DNA of 64,000 bases, from NCBI GenBank assembly GCA_013416395.1, contig JACCEP010000003.1:310001-374000 (forward strand). Direction: 5' to 3'. Origin of the DNA: Alcaligenaceae bacterium. GTDB lineage: Bacteria > Pseudomonadota > Gammaproteobacteria > Burkholderiales > Burkholderiaceae_B. Position 1 is the first letter of the stretch. Each line of letters begins with the position of its first letter. The translations under genes were made by a program, and so were the position numbers. The notes beneath the pieces were generated by a model, which ran no database searches, was not told where the DNA came from, and worked only from the letters and a program-made list of their open reading frames with translations. Of this stretch, positions 44,442-52,881 are shown one piece after another.

Positions 44442-46055
44442 ATGTCCGACAATCACTATGACCTCATTGTGATCGGGTCCGGCCCTGGCGGTGCATCGCT
44501 GGCGTACAGCCTCGCACCCACTGGCAAAAGGATACTGATCCTGGAACGCGGCGATTACCTGCCACGGTCCATGGACAACTGGAATCCTCACAAAGTGTTT
44601 GTAGAAGGCGTTTACCAAGCCTCTGACACGTGGTACGACAAAAATAACCAAGCGTTCCATCCCGGCCTGCACTACTACGTGGGTGGTAACTCCAAGGTTT
44701 ACGGTGCGGCATTATTCCGACTGCGCGAGCGCGACTTCGACGAAATCCGACACGTTGATGGTGTGTCTCCAGCATGGCCACTGAAATACGATGTCTTCGA
44801 ACCGTATTACACGCAGGCCGAGCGGCTGTTTCATGTGCACGGTGAGCGCGGCGAAGACCCCAACGAACCCTACTCCAGTGAACGTTACCCCTTTCCAGCT
44901 GTTGCGCACGAACCGCGCATCCAGGCATTAAGCAACAGTTTCACCAAAGACGGGCTGCATCCCTTTCATCTGCCGCTAGGCGTTTTGCTCGACGAAAAAG
45001 ATGGCAAGGCCACCTCCACCAGCGCCTGTTTTCGCAACCCCTACTTCGACGGCTTTCCCAGCCCACTGAACGGCAAGGCCGACGCGCAGGTAATGTGCAT
45101 AGATCCTATGCTGGCGGCTCACGACAACGTCACACTGCTAACTAACACCTACGTAGCCAAGCTCGATACCGACGCCACTGGTCGCACGGTTAACGCAGTG
45201 CAGGTCGAGCGCAATGGTGCGAAAGAAACCTACTCAGCTGACATCGTGGTGGTGGCGTGTGGCGCATTGAGCTCGGCACTGTTGCTTCTGCGTTCTGCCA
45301 ATACCAAACACCCCAACGGTCTCTCCAATGGTTCAGACCAGCTTGGACGCAACTACATACGTCACAACCAGTCGGTCTTGATGGCGATACTGCACGAACC
45401 TAATGAAACGGTTTTTCAGAAGACACTGGCACTGAGCGACTTCTATTTTGGCGCGGATGACTGGGCGTATCCGCTGGGCCTGATGCAAATGTGTGCGGTC
45501 ACGCACGCTGATCAAATTCGGGGTGAAACACTGCCATCGTGGCTGGAGTGGCTGCCAGAGATGCCATTCGAGAAAATAGCGAAGTATTCCATGAGCTTTT
45601 GGTTGTCTAGCGAAGACTTGCCGCGCCCCGAAAACCGCATTCGCTACGAGGGCGAGCGGGTGGTGCTGGATCTGACCGAGAACAACATGGAGGCGCACCA
45701 TCGCCTGAAGCAAAAGCTGGAGCGGCTAATGGGCCACAATGGCGCGCATCCGCATCTGTGGCAACGCAAGCTCTATTTCGGCAAAGATATCCCAATTGGT
45801 GGCACGGCGCACCAGGCTGGCACCGCGCGTTTTGGTACAGATCCAAAAACCTCGGTACTCGACCTTGATTGCAAGGCGCATGAACTGGACAACCTTTACG
45901 TTACCGACGCCAGTTTCTTTCCCTCCATAGGTGCGGTAAACCCGACCTTAACCATTATTGCGAACGCGCTGCGTGTTGCCGACATTATCAAAAAGCGGCT
46001 TGGTGCTATGAGCTCGTCCGCCCACTCCTACGTCGGCATAAAGGGCGACATATGA
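44442..46055 (+). CDS. GMC family oxidoreductase (FAD)
   Basis: 537 residues. N-terminal dinucleotide motif DLIVIGSGPGGASLAYSLA (about 7-25). GGNSKVYGAALFRLR (about 80-95) is the FAD-binding/GMC signature. The C-terminal active-site region is GGTAHQAGTARFGTD followed by NLYVTDASFFPSIGAVNPTL, with His and Asn catalytic residues. It oxidises an alcohol or sugar hydroxyl to a carbonyl, with an unknown acceptor. It starts a plus-strand operon whose next genes overlap (DoxX, cupin, SMP-30, VOC). No signal peptide is visible. Confidence 0.87.
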   Translation: MSDNHYDLIVIGSGPGGASLAYSLAPTGKRILILERGDYLPRSMDNWNPHKVFVEGVYQASDTWYDKNNQAFHPGLHYYVGGNSKVYGAALFRLRERDFDEIRHVDGVSPAWPLKYDVFEPYYTQAERLFHVHGERGEDPNEPYSSERYPFPAVAHEPRIQALSNSFTKDGLHPFHLPLGVLLDEKDGKATSTSACFRNPYFDGFPSPLNGKADAQVMCIDPMLAAHDNVTLLTNTYVAKLDTDATGRTVNAVQVERNGAKETYSADIVVVACGALSSALLLLRSANTKHPNGLSNGSDQLGRNYIRHNQSVLMAILHEPNETVFQKTLALSDFYFGADDWAYPLGLMQMCAVTHADQIRGETLPSWLEWLPEMPFEKIAKYSMSFWLSSEDLPRPENRIRYEGERVVLDLTENNMEAHHRLKQKLERLMGHNGAHPHLWQRKLYFGKDIPIGGTAHQAGTARFGTDPKTSVLDLDCKAHELDNLYVTDASFFPSIGAVNPTLTIIANALRVADIIKKRLGAMSSSAHSYVGIKGDI

Positions 46056-46618
46056 GCTGGCTAAACGTCGTTCTCGTTCCGCTACTGATACGTATCTGTC
46101 TTGTTGTGCTGTTTCCATTTAGCGCGTTTGACAAGATATTGGACTGGAATGGTGCACTAAAGCAGGCCAAATCCAGCTTCTTGCCGGCTTCGATAGCTCC
46201 CGTAATGCTGCTGCTCGCCATTGTTGTCGAATTGGTGACGCCGGTATGTATCGTGATCGGCTGGCATGATCGCCTTGCCGCACTTGTGCTTGCGGGCTTT
46301 TGTGTCGTAAGCGCCCTGCTATACCACAACTTCTGGCGCTACCCCGATTTCTGGGCCAAAGGTGACAGCAAGGCGCGCAGCCATTTTTGGGATTTTCTCA
46401 AAAACTTTGGACTGGTTGGCGGCCTGCTGCTTGTGACATTTGGCACATCACTTGTTCCGGCCGATCAGGTGACCACGCATCTGCTTTCCTCGACACCGAT
46501 TTATACGCGTAACGCGCCCTTGATGCCGGCCATCACACCAACGCCGGCACGCAACGCATCTGGCTCGGACACACACTCACGTGGAGCCCAACACGAAAAT
46601 GGAGGCGTCCAGCAATGA
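46052..46618 (+). CDS. DoxX family membrane protein
   Basis: 188 residues, with four hydrophobic segments at about 5-25, 48-70, 75-95 and 110-135. The family-like LFPFSAFDKILDWNGALKQA, FWRYPDFWAKGD and LKNFGLVGGLLLVTFG are visible. DoxX proteins are small membrane proteins that accompany quinone oxidoreductases; electron transfer from the GMC enzyme to quinone would fit. A polar C-terminal extension of about 45 residues is unusual. Overlaps the GMC gene by four bases and the cupin gene by four bases. Confidence 0.82.
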   Translation: MSWLNVVLVPLLIRICLVVLFPFSAFDKILDWNGALKQAKSSFLPASIAPVMLLLAIVVELVTPVCIVIGWHDRLAALVLAGFCVVSALLYHNFWRYPDFWAKGDSKARSHFWDFLKNFGLVGGLLLVTFGTSLVPADQVTTHLLSSTPIYTRNAPLMPAITPTPARNASGSDTHSRGAQHENGGVQQ

Positions 46619-47082
46619 GCAGCAATCAAGACAACGCTAAACATAGCAACAAACCCACGGTGCCCTACTGGCACATATGGACCGATGCAAACGGCATCAG
46701 TCATCAAACCCGCTGTGCGCTGCACGATTTTGACCTCGGCAGCATTGGAAGTGCCGACCCGCAATGGAACGACAAGCAGAAACGCGGCGAAGCCACCGTT
46801 GTGTTCACGGTGCTACCAGTGGGGTGGATCGGCGATTGGCATGAGAACCCCGCGCCGCAATGGATTCTGCCACTGTCGGGACGCTGGTTTGTTGAATCGA
46901 TGGACGGCACCCGGGTCGAGATGGGTGCGGGCGAACTGTCACGGGGCGAAGACCAACACTGCGTGGCCGACAAACACGGCAACAAGGGCCACCGCTCTGG
47001 CACCGTGTCAGACGAGCCTTGTGTATTGATGTGCGTGCAATGTCACGTATCGCCAGTGCACCAAGCCTGCCACATCAAATAA
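46615..47082 (+). CDS. Cupin domain protein
   Basis: 155 residues. The cupin barrel is seen in GWIGDWHENPAPQWILPLSG RWFVESMDG TRVEMGAGELSRGED (about 75-120), where metal ligands could be His81, the Glu nearby, and His124 (EDQHCVAD). Cysteines occur only near the end (CVLMCVQC). Function in the cluster unknown; possibly an isomerase or sensor of a sugar acid. Overlaps the DoxX gene by four bases. Confidence 0.75.
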   Translation: MSSNQDNAKHSNKPTVPYWHIWTDANGISHQTRCALHDFDLGSIGSADPQWNDKQKRGEATVVFTVLPVGWIGDWHENPAPQWILPLSGRWFVESMDGTRVEMGAGELSRGEDQHCVADKHGNKGHRSGTVSDEPCVLMCVQCHVSPVHQACHIK

Positions 47083-47092
47083 GGAGGGCCAC

Positions 47093-48010
47093 ATGGATAC
47101 CGGCATGGCCAACATCGAAATCATCGACGAGCGCTTTAAGTCTTGCGTGTTGCCGAATGCGCCGCTAGAAAAACTGGGCGAAGGCTTCCGTTGGTTGGAA
47201 GGCCCGGTGTGGTTTGCTGACTTGCAATGCCTGCTGGTGAGCGATATTCCTAACAATCGAATTATGCGCTGGACCGAATCGGGCGGTATGTCGGTGTTTC
47301 GCGAGCCTTCCAACTATGCCAACGGGCACACCCGCGACCGCCAGGGCCGGCTGATCGGCTGCTCGCACCACGGTCGCTGCATTACACGCACCGAGTTCGA
47401 CGGCACCATCACAACGCTTGTTGATCGTTACCAAGGCAAGCATCTCAATTCACCTAACGACATCATCGTCAAGCGTGACGACACAATATGGTTTAGTGAT
47501 CCGACATTCGGCATTACTCGAGACTACGAGGGGGGAAAGCAAGACGCCGAGTTGCCACCCAACCTGTACCGCTTTGACCCCATGGATAACTCACTGACTG
47601 TTGTCGCCAACGATTTCAAAGGTCCAAATGGCCTGTGTTTTTCGCCTGATGAAAAATTGCTTTACGTGGCCGAAAGCGGGACGCCTTTCGCACAAAATCC
47701 CGAACAACACATTCGCGTGTTCGATGTTTCCGATGACGGCACACAACTGCGCAACTCGCGTGTGTTTCACAAGGTTCAGCCTGGCATGGCGGACGGCTTT
47801 CGCAGCGACACAGATGGCAACATCTGGACGAGTGCTGCCGATGGCGTGCACTGCATAAGCCCCGACGGCACCTTGATGGGAAAGCTCAAGGTGCCCTTTG
47901 TGGTCTCCAACCTGACGTTCGGTGGGCGCAACCGCAGTCGTTTGTTCATCTGCGGATCACAGACATTGTTTGCGCAATACGTCAATAGACGCGGTGCGGA
48001 GTGGCCGTGA
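47093..48010 (+). CDS. SMP-30/gluconolactonase family lactonase
   Basis: 305 residues of the six-bladed beta-propeller family. EGFRWLEGPVWFADLQCLLVSD (about 24-45, with metal-ligand Glu), NSPNDIIVKRDDTIWFSDPT (about 120-139, metal-ligand Asn), GPNGLCFSPDEKLLYVAESG (about 177-196), and the last block MADGFRSDTDGNIW. It should hydrolyse sugar lactones produced by the oxidoreductases of this cluster. AAGGAGG precedes the ATG. Overlaps the next gene by four bases (GTGA). Confidence 0.87.
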   Translation: MDTGMANIEIIDERFKSCVLPNAPLEKLGEGFRWLEGPVWFADLQCLLVSDIPNNRIMRWTESGGMSVFREPSNYANGHTRDRQGRLIGCSHHGRCITRTEFDGTITTLVDRYQGKHLNSPNDIIVKRDDTIWFSDPTFGITRDYEGGKQDAELPPNLYRFDPMDNSLTVVANDFKGPNGLCFSPDEKLLYVAESGTPFAQNPEQHIRVFDVSDDGTQLRNSRVFHKVQPGMADGFRSDTDGNIWTSAADGVHCISPDGTLMGKLKVPFVVSNLTFGGRNRSRLFICGSQTLFAQYVNRRGAEWP

Positions 48011-48924
48011 ACGCGGGCGTGCAACGGCTGCTGTGGATAGATCGCAACGTTGCCAACCTGGATCGTGCGGTTGCGTTTTACTGTGATGCCTTGGGCTTCC
48101 AGGTAGAGCGCGACACAAAAGCCACGCCGCAAGCCTGGAGAAACGTGCCACGTATAGGCACACGACCAACACGCAGCGCGCGGCTGTCGCTCGGCGCGCA
48201 GAAAATTGCATTAAGCGAATTTCCGAGTGCTACACCTTATCCAACGGGTGCCACGAGCGCCGACCTCTGGTTTCAGCATTGCGCAATCGTGGTCGATGAC
48301 ATGGGTGCAGCCTATGCGCGCTGGCTTGGGTATGGCGGCGGTGTCGCGATCAGCCGTGACGGACCGCAACATCTGCCGCCCACAAGCGGCAGCGTGACGG
48401 CCTTCAAGTTTCGCGATCCCGATGGCCATCCGTTGGAACTGATTTCGTTTCCATCAGAGGGTGAAAATAGTATAAGGCCGCCGCAAGGTAACGACGTGGC
48501 GCTCGGTATTGACCACACCGCGATTAGCGTGAGCAATACGGACCGCAGCATTGCGTTCTATCAACGGCTAGGGTTCGAGATCAGTTCGCGTGGTGTAAAC
48601 CGCGGCCCTGAACAACAATGCCTCGATGATCTTGCAGAGGTCGAGGTCGATGTGATCGCGCTACGACCAGCTAATGTACAAACACCGCATCTCGAGTTGC
48701 TCGGCTATCGGATCCCGCAGGGCAGAAAATGCCCGAATCCCGGTGTTTGCGACATCAGCGCAGACCGCATGGTGTTGCAAACGCAAAACTTGTCCAACCT
48801 ACTCGATACATTGCGTCATGCACATGTGGCACACATTACGACCGAATCAACTGGTGTAACGCCGTCTACGCTCGTCGCGCTGCTTTCCGATCCCGATGGA
48901 CATTGGTTGGTCTTGATCGAATAG
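48007..48924 (+). CDS. Two-domain VOC (glyoxalase/dioxygenase-like) protein
   Basis: 305 residues from a GTG at 48007 that overlaps the previous stop as GTGA and has GGAG five bases upstream. Two VOC domains: about 5-150 (DRAVAFYCDALGFQVERD, FRDPDGHPLELISF) and about 165-305 (IDHTAISVSNTDRSIAFYQR, LSDPDGHWLVLIE). Possible metal ligands are the His of IDHTA and the Glu in PDGHPLELI. Function unknown: an isomerase, lyase or dioxygenase acting on a small keto acid is possible. Confidence 0.8.
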   Translation: MNAGVQRLLWIDRNVANLDRAVAFYCDALGFQVERDTKATPQAWRNVPRIGTRPTRSARLSLGAQKIALSEFPSATPYPTGATSADLWFQHCAIVVDDMGAAYARWLGYGGGVAISRDGPQHLPPTSGSVTAFKFRDPDGHPLELISFPSEGENSIRPPQGNDVALGIDHTAISVSNTDRSIAFYQRLGFEISSRGVNRGPEQQCLDDLAEVEVDVIALRPANVQTPHLELLGYRIPQGRKCPNPGVCDISADRMVLQTQNLSNLLDTLRHAHVAHITTESTGVTPSTLVALLSDPDGHWLVLIE

Positions 48925-49121
48925 CATGCGATAACCATCACGCTGCAAACTCGCCTTACGCCGAAAATACTTTCAAGCTGTGTGTTCTGTAGCGTACAGA
49001 GCAAACGGTAAAGGTGGTACTAGCATGGCATTATGAATACGCGTTGATAGATGCGCGTTTGTGACCCATGATCTGGCTCCAGAAAGAACTGAAAGGAGCC
49101 GCTGAGACGAGGACACGAAAC

Positions 49122-49214
49122 ATGAGCACGAGCTTCAGTTACCACTACTCCAAAGATCCGGGCGTACAGCCCTGCTGTCAGGTACCTTACGTGGACCAGA
49201 GGAGCCAGGCATGA
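49122..49214 (+). pseudogene. Short frame resembling the first codons of the GH39 gene
   Basis: ATG 49122 to TGA 49214, 30 residues, starting MSTSFSYHYSKDPG. This is closely like the beginning of the GH39 protein (MTTSFSCDCSKDPE at 55667), and the nucleotide identity is also high over about 45 bases. After that similarity stops. It stands directly before the ThDP enzyme (stop overlapping its ATG). I read it as the remnant left by a duplication or recombination within the cluster, though it might now act as a leader for the next gene. Confidence 0.6.
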
Positions 49215-50998
49215 ACGTCAGCGATTTTCTGCTTCATCGCCTCCACCAATGGGGCGTAAGCCGCGTGTACGGATATCCGGGTGACGGCGTCAATGGCTTA
49301 ATGGGAGCATTAGATCGCGCCGGCGAACACTTTAAATTAGTACGCGCTCGACACGAGGAAATGTGTGCATTCATGGCTTGCGCGCATGCGAAGTTCACGG
49401 GCCAAACAGGTGTGTGCATGGCCACTTCAGGCCCTGGCGCAATCCACCTATTAACGGGTTTGTACGATGCCAAGCTTGATCATCAGCCCGTAGTCGCGAT
49501 CGTCGGTCAGTCACCACGCACCGCTATGGGTGGACAGTACCAGCAGGAAGTCGACTTGATGTCTTTGTTCAAGGATGTCGCTTGCGACTACGAACAGATG
49601 ATTATGGTGCCTGCGCAGGTGCGACATATTGTCGATCGCGCGTTCCGCATCGCCACAGCCAAACGCACGGTGACCTGCATCATCGTGCCGAGCGATGTAC
49701 AGGAGCTGGAAGCCGTGGAACCGCCACCACGCGCGCACGGCACTATCCATTCAGGATTCGGTTATCGAGCGCCTCGCGTGGTGCCGCAACAAACGGATCT
49801 GCAACAGGCCGCAGACTTGCTTAACGCAGGAAGCAAGGTAGCAATTTTGGTGGGCGCCGGCGCACTGGCCGCGACCGATGAGGTGATCGACGTTGCCGAC
49901 TTGCTTGGCGCGGGTGTAGCCAAGGCCTTGCTTGGCAAGGCCGTACTACCCGACGATTTGCCCTTCGTCACTGGCTCCATTGGCCTATTAGGTACCAAGC
50001 CGAGCTGGGACATGATGACCGGCTGCGACACTCTGCTGATGATTGGTTCTCGCTTCCCGTATTCAGAATTTCTGCCCAAAGAAGGCCAGGCGCACGGTGT
50101 TCAGATCGATATCGATCCGGCAATGCTCTCGATTCGTTATCCAATGGATATCAATTTGGTCGGCGATGCGAGGGCGACCTTGCGCGAGCTGATCCCTTTG
50201 CTCAAGCACAAGACCGACCGCAGCTGGCGCGAGTCGATCGAAACTAACGTCGCACAATGGTGGGACGTTCTGGAAGCGCGTGCAATGCAACCGGCTGAGC
50301 CGATTAACCCCGAACGCGTATTCTGGGAAGGTTCTTCGCGCCTTCCAGACAACTGCATCCTTGCGTCGGACTCCGGCTCGTCTGCCAATTGGTACGCACG
50401 TGACCTCAAGATACGGCACGGCATGATGGCATCGCTATCAGGTGGACTGGCCACAATGGGACCAGGCGTGCCCTATGTGATTGCAGCAAAATTTGCTTTT
50501 CCAGATCGGGTTCCAATTGCCATGGTCGGCGACGGTGCCATGCAAATGAACGGCAATGCCGAGCTCATCACCATTGGTGACTACTGGAAGGAATGGTCAG
50601 ACCCGCGTCTGGTGATTGTGGTGCTTAACAACCGCGATCTGAACCAAGTGACATGGGAGGAGCGCGTGATGATGGGTGATCCGCGTTATGACGCGGCGCA
50701 ACACGTACCTGATTTTCCGTACGCACGTTACGCCGAATTGGTTGGTCTAAAGGGCATTATGGTCAACCGGCCCGAAGATGTGGGTGCAGCATGGGAGGCG
50801 GCGTTTGCAGCCGACCGGCCGTGCATCATAGAGGTGATTACCGACCCCGAAGTGCCGCCGTTGCCACCGCACATCACATTTGAACAGGCGGTCGCGTTCT
50901 CTGAATCTATGTTTAAGGGCGACAGTGGTACGACAGGGATGATTAAGCAATCTGCGCGTGAAATGCTGGCAACGTACTTTCCGGGCAAGGAGAAATGA
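49211..50998 (+). CDS. Thiamine-diphosphate enzyme of pyruvate oxidase/acetolactate synthase type
   Basis: 595 residues in three domains: Pyr (about 1-170, with conserved Glu in RARHEEMCAFMAC), a central nucleotide-binding-like domain (about 190-330), and PP (about 360-540). ThDP/Mg2+ binding is in GDGAMQMNGNAELITIG followed by NN about 30 residues after the GDG. Closest types are pyruvate oxidase (PoxB-like) and similar decarboxylating oxidases; a C-terminal tail GTTGMIKQSAREMLATYFPG is consistent with membrane association of PoxB. Product may be acetate from pyruvate, but other 2-keto acids are possible. Its role in the sugar-oxidation cluster could be downstream metabolism. Confidence 0.8.
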   Translation: MNVSDFLLHRLHQWGVSRVYGYPGDGVNGLMGALDRAGEHFKLVRARHEEMCAFMACAHAKFTGQTGVCMATSGPGAIHLLTGLYDAKLDHQPVVAIVGQSPRTAMGGQYQQEVDLMSLFKDVACDYEQMIMVPAQVRHIVDRAFRIATAKRTVTCIIVPSDVQELEAVEPPPRAHGTIHSGFGYRAPRVVPQQTDLQQAADLLNAGSKVAILVGAGALAATDEVIDVADLLGAGVAKALLGKAVLPDDLPFVTGSIGLLGTKPSWDMMTGCDTLLMIGSRFPYSEFLPKEGQAHGVQIDIDPAMLSIRYPMDINLVGDARATLRELIPLLKHKTDRSWRESIETNVAQWWDVLEARAMQPAEPINPERVFWEGSSRLPDNCILASDSGSSANWYARDLKIRHGMMASLSGGLATMGPGVPYVIAAKFAFPDRVPIAMVGDGAMQMNGNAELITIGDYWKEWSDPRLVIVVLNNRDLNQVTWEERVMMGDPRYDAAQHVPDFPYARYAELVGLKGIMVNRPEDVGAAWEAAFAADRPCIIEVITDPEVPPLPPHITFEQAVAFSESMFKGDSGTTGMIKQSAREMLATYFPGKEK

Positions 50999-51098
50999 CG
51001 TAAACGAGCTTGTGTTTAACGCGTGTAGCGGCGCCTATGGCACCGACTGACGTATCGCACTTAGCAATCTTAACGTTTCAACGACCGAGGTAATTATC

Positions 51099-51275
51099 AT
51101 GCAAAATGAAAAAAATGAGCAACAGTGCCAACGCGCAGGTTGCCATTGCAAGGTACCGGCGGGTGAGCAGTTCTGCAGTGAGCATTGTCGGCTCGCGGCA
51201 TCTGACAAGCATGCTGGCGGCGAAGAACACCATTCCTGTGCATGCGGGCACAAAGCGTGTGCAGACCGTTCGTAG
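51099..51275 (+). CDS. Small cysteine-rich, metallothionein-like protein
   Basis: 58 residues from ATG 51099 to TAG 51275, in a gap of 283 bases. Eight cysteines lie at 10, 15, 17, 26, 30, 47, 49 and 54 (motifs QCQRAGCHC, FCSEHC, CACGHKAC), with several histidines. The spacing resembles bacterial metallothioneins and would bind a zinc or copper cluster. The ATG is preceded by CGAGG at eight bases' distance. The DNA lies inside a strand that has overlapping shadow frames, so it is easy to miss. Function, possibly metal buffering, is inferred. Confidence 0.72.
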   Translation: MQNEKNEQQCQRAGCHCKVPAGEQFCSEHCRLAASDKHAGGEEHHSCACGHKACADRS

Positions 51276-51281
51276 CGTCCT

Positions 51282-52247
51282 ATGCTTACCGACCGCCAAA
51301 CCGATACGTTGACATTGGGCATACTGGCCATCGCGCTGGGCGTGCTCGCTGTGCGTAAGCACCCTGCACCTACCCCGGTGCGAGCAAAAAAATGCCTCGA
51401 CCTGCCGCCCCACCGCCAGGCGCTGCGATCGCCAACTGTTACAGCAGCGCGTCGGCTGAACGGCGCCGCAGGCCTGATAGCCACTTCTACCCTGTTGGAT
51501 AGCGGCATCGAACATTACCGCGGCGCCTTTCACAATAAAGCGATGTTTACGCCGCTCCTGGTTTCTGCCTTGACGCTGGCAGTAAGTGCGCACGGGAGCC
51601 GCGACGAGCGCCCACTCGCACATGCTGTACGAGATCCGATTTATCTTGTTGCCGCAGTTACTGGCGTCGTCGGAACGGGGTTTCACATTTATAACGTTAC
51701 CAAACGACCCGGTGGTTTTTCCTGGCAGAACCTGTTCTATGGTTCGCCCCTAGGCGCGCCCGCGGCCATTGCCCTGTCTGGCTTACTGGGCTACTACTCA
51801 GAGCGCGTGCGTGGCAGCGATTCTGATGCGCCACGTGTCTTCAGAATGCCGGCCGGTCGTGCATTGGCAGGATTGACCGCCGTCGGATTGCTGGCAACCT
51901 CCGCCGAAGCAGGCCTGCTACATTTCCGCGGTGCCTATCACGACCCCTTTATGTATTTGCCCGTGACAGTGCCGCCGATTGCGGCTGTGTTACTTGCAGA
52001 AGCCGCAATAAATCATCGCCGCGAGCCCAGCCGTCTGGCCCGCTGGTGGTTACGGCTAACGACCGTAATAGGGTTCGCTGGCGCGGGCTTTCATGTGTGG
52101 GGTGTGCATCGCAACATGGGCGGCTGGCACAACTGGCGACAGAACCTGTTAAATGGGCCGCCGATACCAGCCCCACCAAGTTTTACCGGCGTCGCGCTCG
52201 CCGGCCTGGCTGCCCTCGGCTTGCTTAAGGAGCCCCACGATGACTGA
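51282..52247 (+). CDS. Membrane protein with internal duplication, unknown function
   Basis: 321 residues with about eight hydrophobic segments. Two halves resemble each other: LIATSTLLDSGIEHYRGAFH (about 66-85) with GFHIYNVTKRPGGFSWQNLF (about 132-151), and LLATSAEAGLLHFRGAYHD (about 205-223) with GFHVWGVHRNMGGWHNWRQN (about 271-290). Each half carries a conserved His-Tyr/Phe-Arg-Gly pair and a Gly-Phe-His motif, possible cofactor or metal ligands in the membrane. It lies immediately before the gluconate-dehydrogenase subunit-3-like gene (overlap of eight bases), suggesting a quinone- or heme-linked membrane partner. Family not recognised. Confidence 0.72.
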   Translation: MLTDRQTDTLTLGILAIALGVLAVRKHPAPTPVRAKKCLDLPPHRQALRSPTVTAARRLNGAAGLIATSTLLDSGIEHYRGAFHNKAMFTPLLVSALTLAVSAHGSRDERPLAHAVRDPIYLVAAVTGVVGTGFHIYNVTKRPGGFSWQNLFYGSPLGAPAAIALSGLLGYYSERVRGSDSDAPRVFRMPAGRALAGLTAVGLLATSAEAGLLHFRGAYHDPFMYLPVTVPPIAAVLLAEAAINHRREPSRLARWWLRLTTVIGFAGAGFHVWGVHRNMGGWHNWRQNLLNGPPIPAPPSFTGVALAGLAALGLLKEPHDD

Positions 52248-52881
52248 CCGCTATCCGGGCTACAACGTGATGGATAAGCGTGACACGCCGTCATGGAACG
52301 AATTGACGCGCAAAGTGATCGACGAGCGTCTCGCGACGCCTAACACACCCACTTATTTGAGCGACCAGGAGTGGCAGACACTAAACGCGATTTGCAATCG
52401 CATCGTACCGCAGACCAGCCATCGACCAGCTGTACCGGTCGCGGCTCTCGTGCAGCAAAAACTGGCCGACGACAATCGCGATGGTCATCGACAAGGCAGT
52501 CTGCCTCCGTTGCGAGAAGCGTGGCGACGCGGGCTAGCAACCCTTGATGCTGCCGCACGCACTCGCCATAACACGCGTTTTTGTGAGCTTGATACCACCG
52601 CGCAAGATCAACTTCTGCACGCCATGCAGGACGGCGAGCTCACCGATCTGGAGTTGGGTGACATGCCTGCAGAGACGTTCTTCAAAGAACGGCTCGCGCA
52701 CGACATTTTGGCTGCCTACTATTCACACCCCACCTCGTGGAACGAAATCGGTTTTGGCGGGCCAGCCAGCCCACGCGGATACGTACGCATGTACTTCAAT
52801 CGACGCGACCCGTGGGAAGCCGTGGAAGACACGTCTGGCCACACGGCTGAGGTGACCAGGGACAACAAGCATGTACGATGA
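52240..52881 (+). CDS. Gluconate 2-dehydrogenase subunit 3 family protein
   Basis: 213 residues. LSDQEWQTLNAICNRIVPQT (about 44-63) is the family-like N-terminal block, and AYYSHPTSWNEIGFGGPASP RGY (about 165-187) the C-terminal one. These small subunits escort and stabilise the GMC large subunit; no twin-arginine signal is visible, unlike typical members. The start at 52240 overlaps the previous gene by eight bases, and its stop overlaps the next GMC gene by 11 bases. Confidence 0.8.
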   Translation: MTDRYPGYNVMDKRDTPSWNELTRKVIDERLATPNTPTYLSDQEWQTLNAICNRIVPQTSHRPAVPVAALVQQKLADDNRDGHRQGSLPPLREAWRRGLATLDAAARTRHNTRFCELDTTAQDQLLHAMQDGELTDLELGDMPAETFFKERLAHDILAAYYSHPTSWNEIGFGGPASPRGYVRMYFNRRDPWEAVEDTSGHTAEVTRDNKHVR

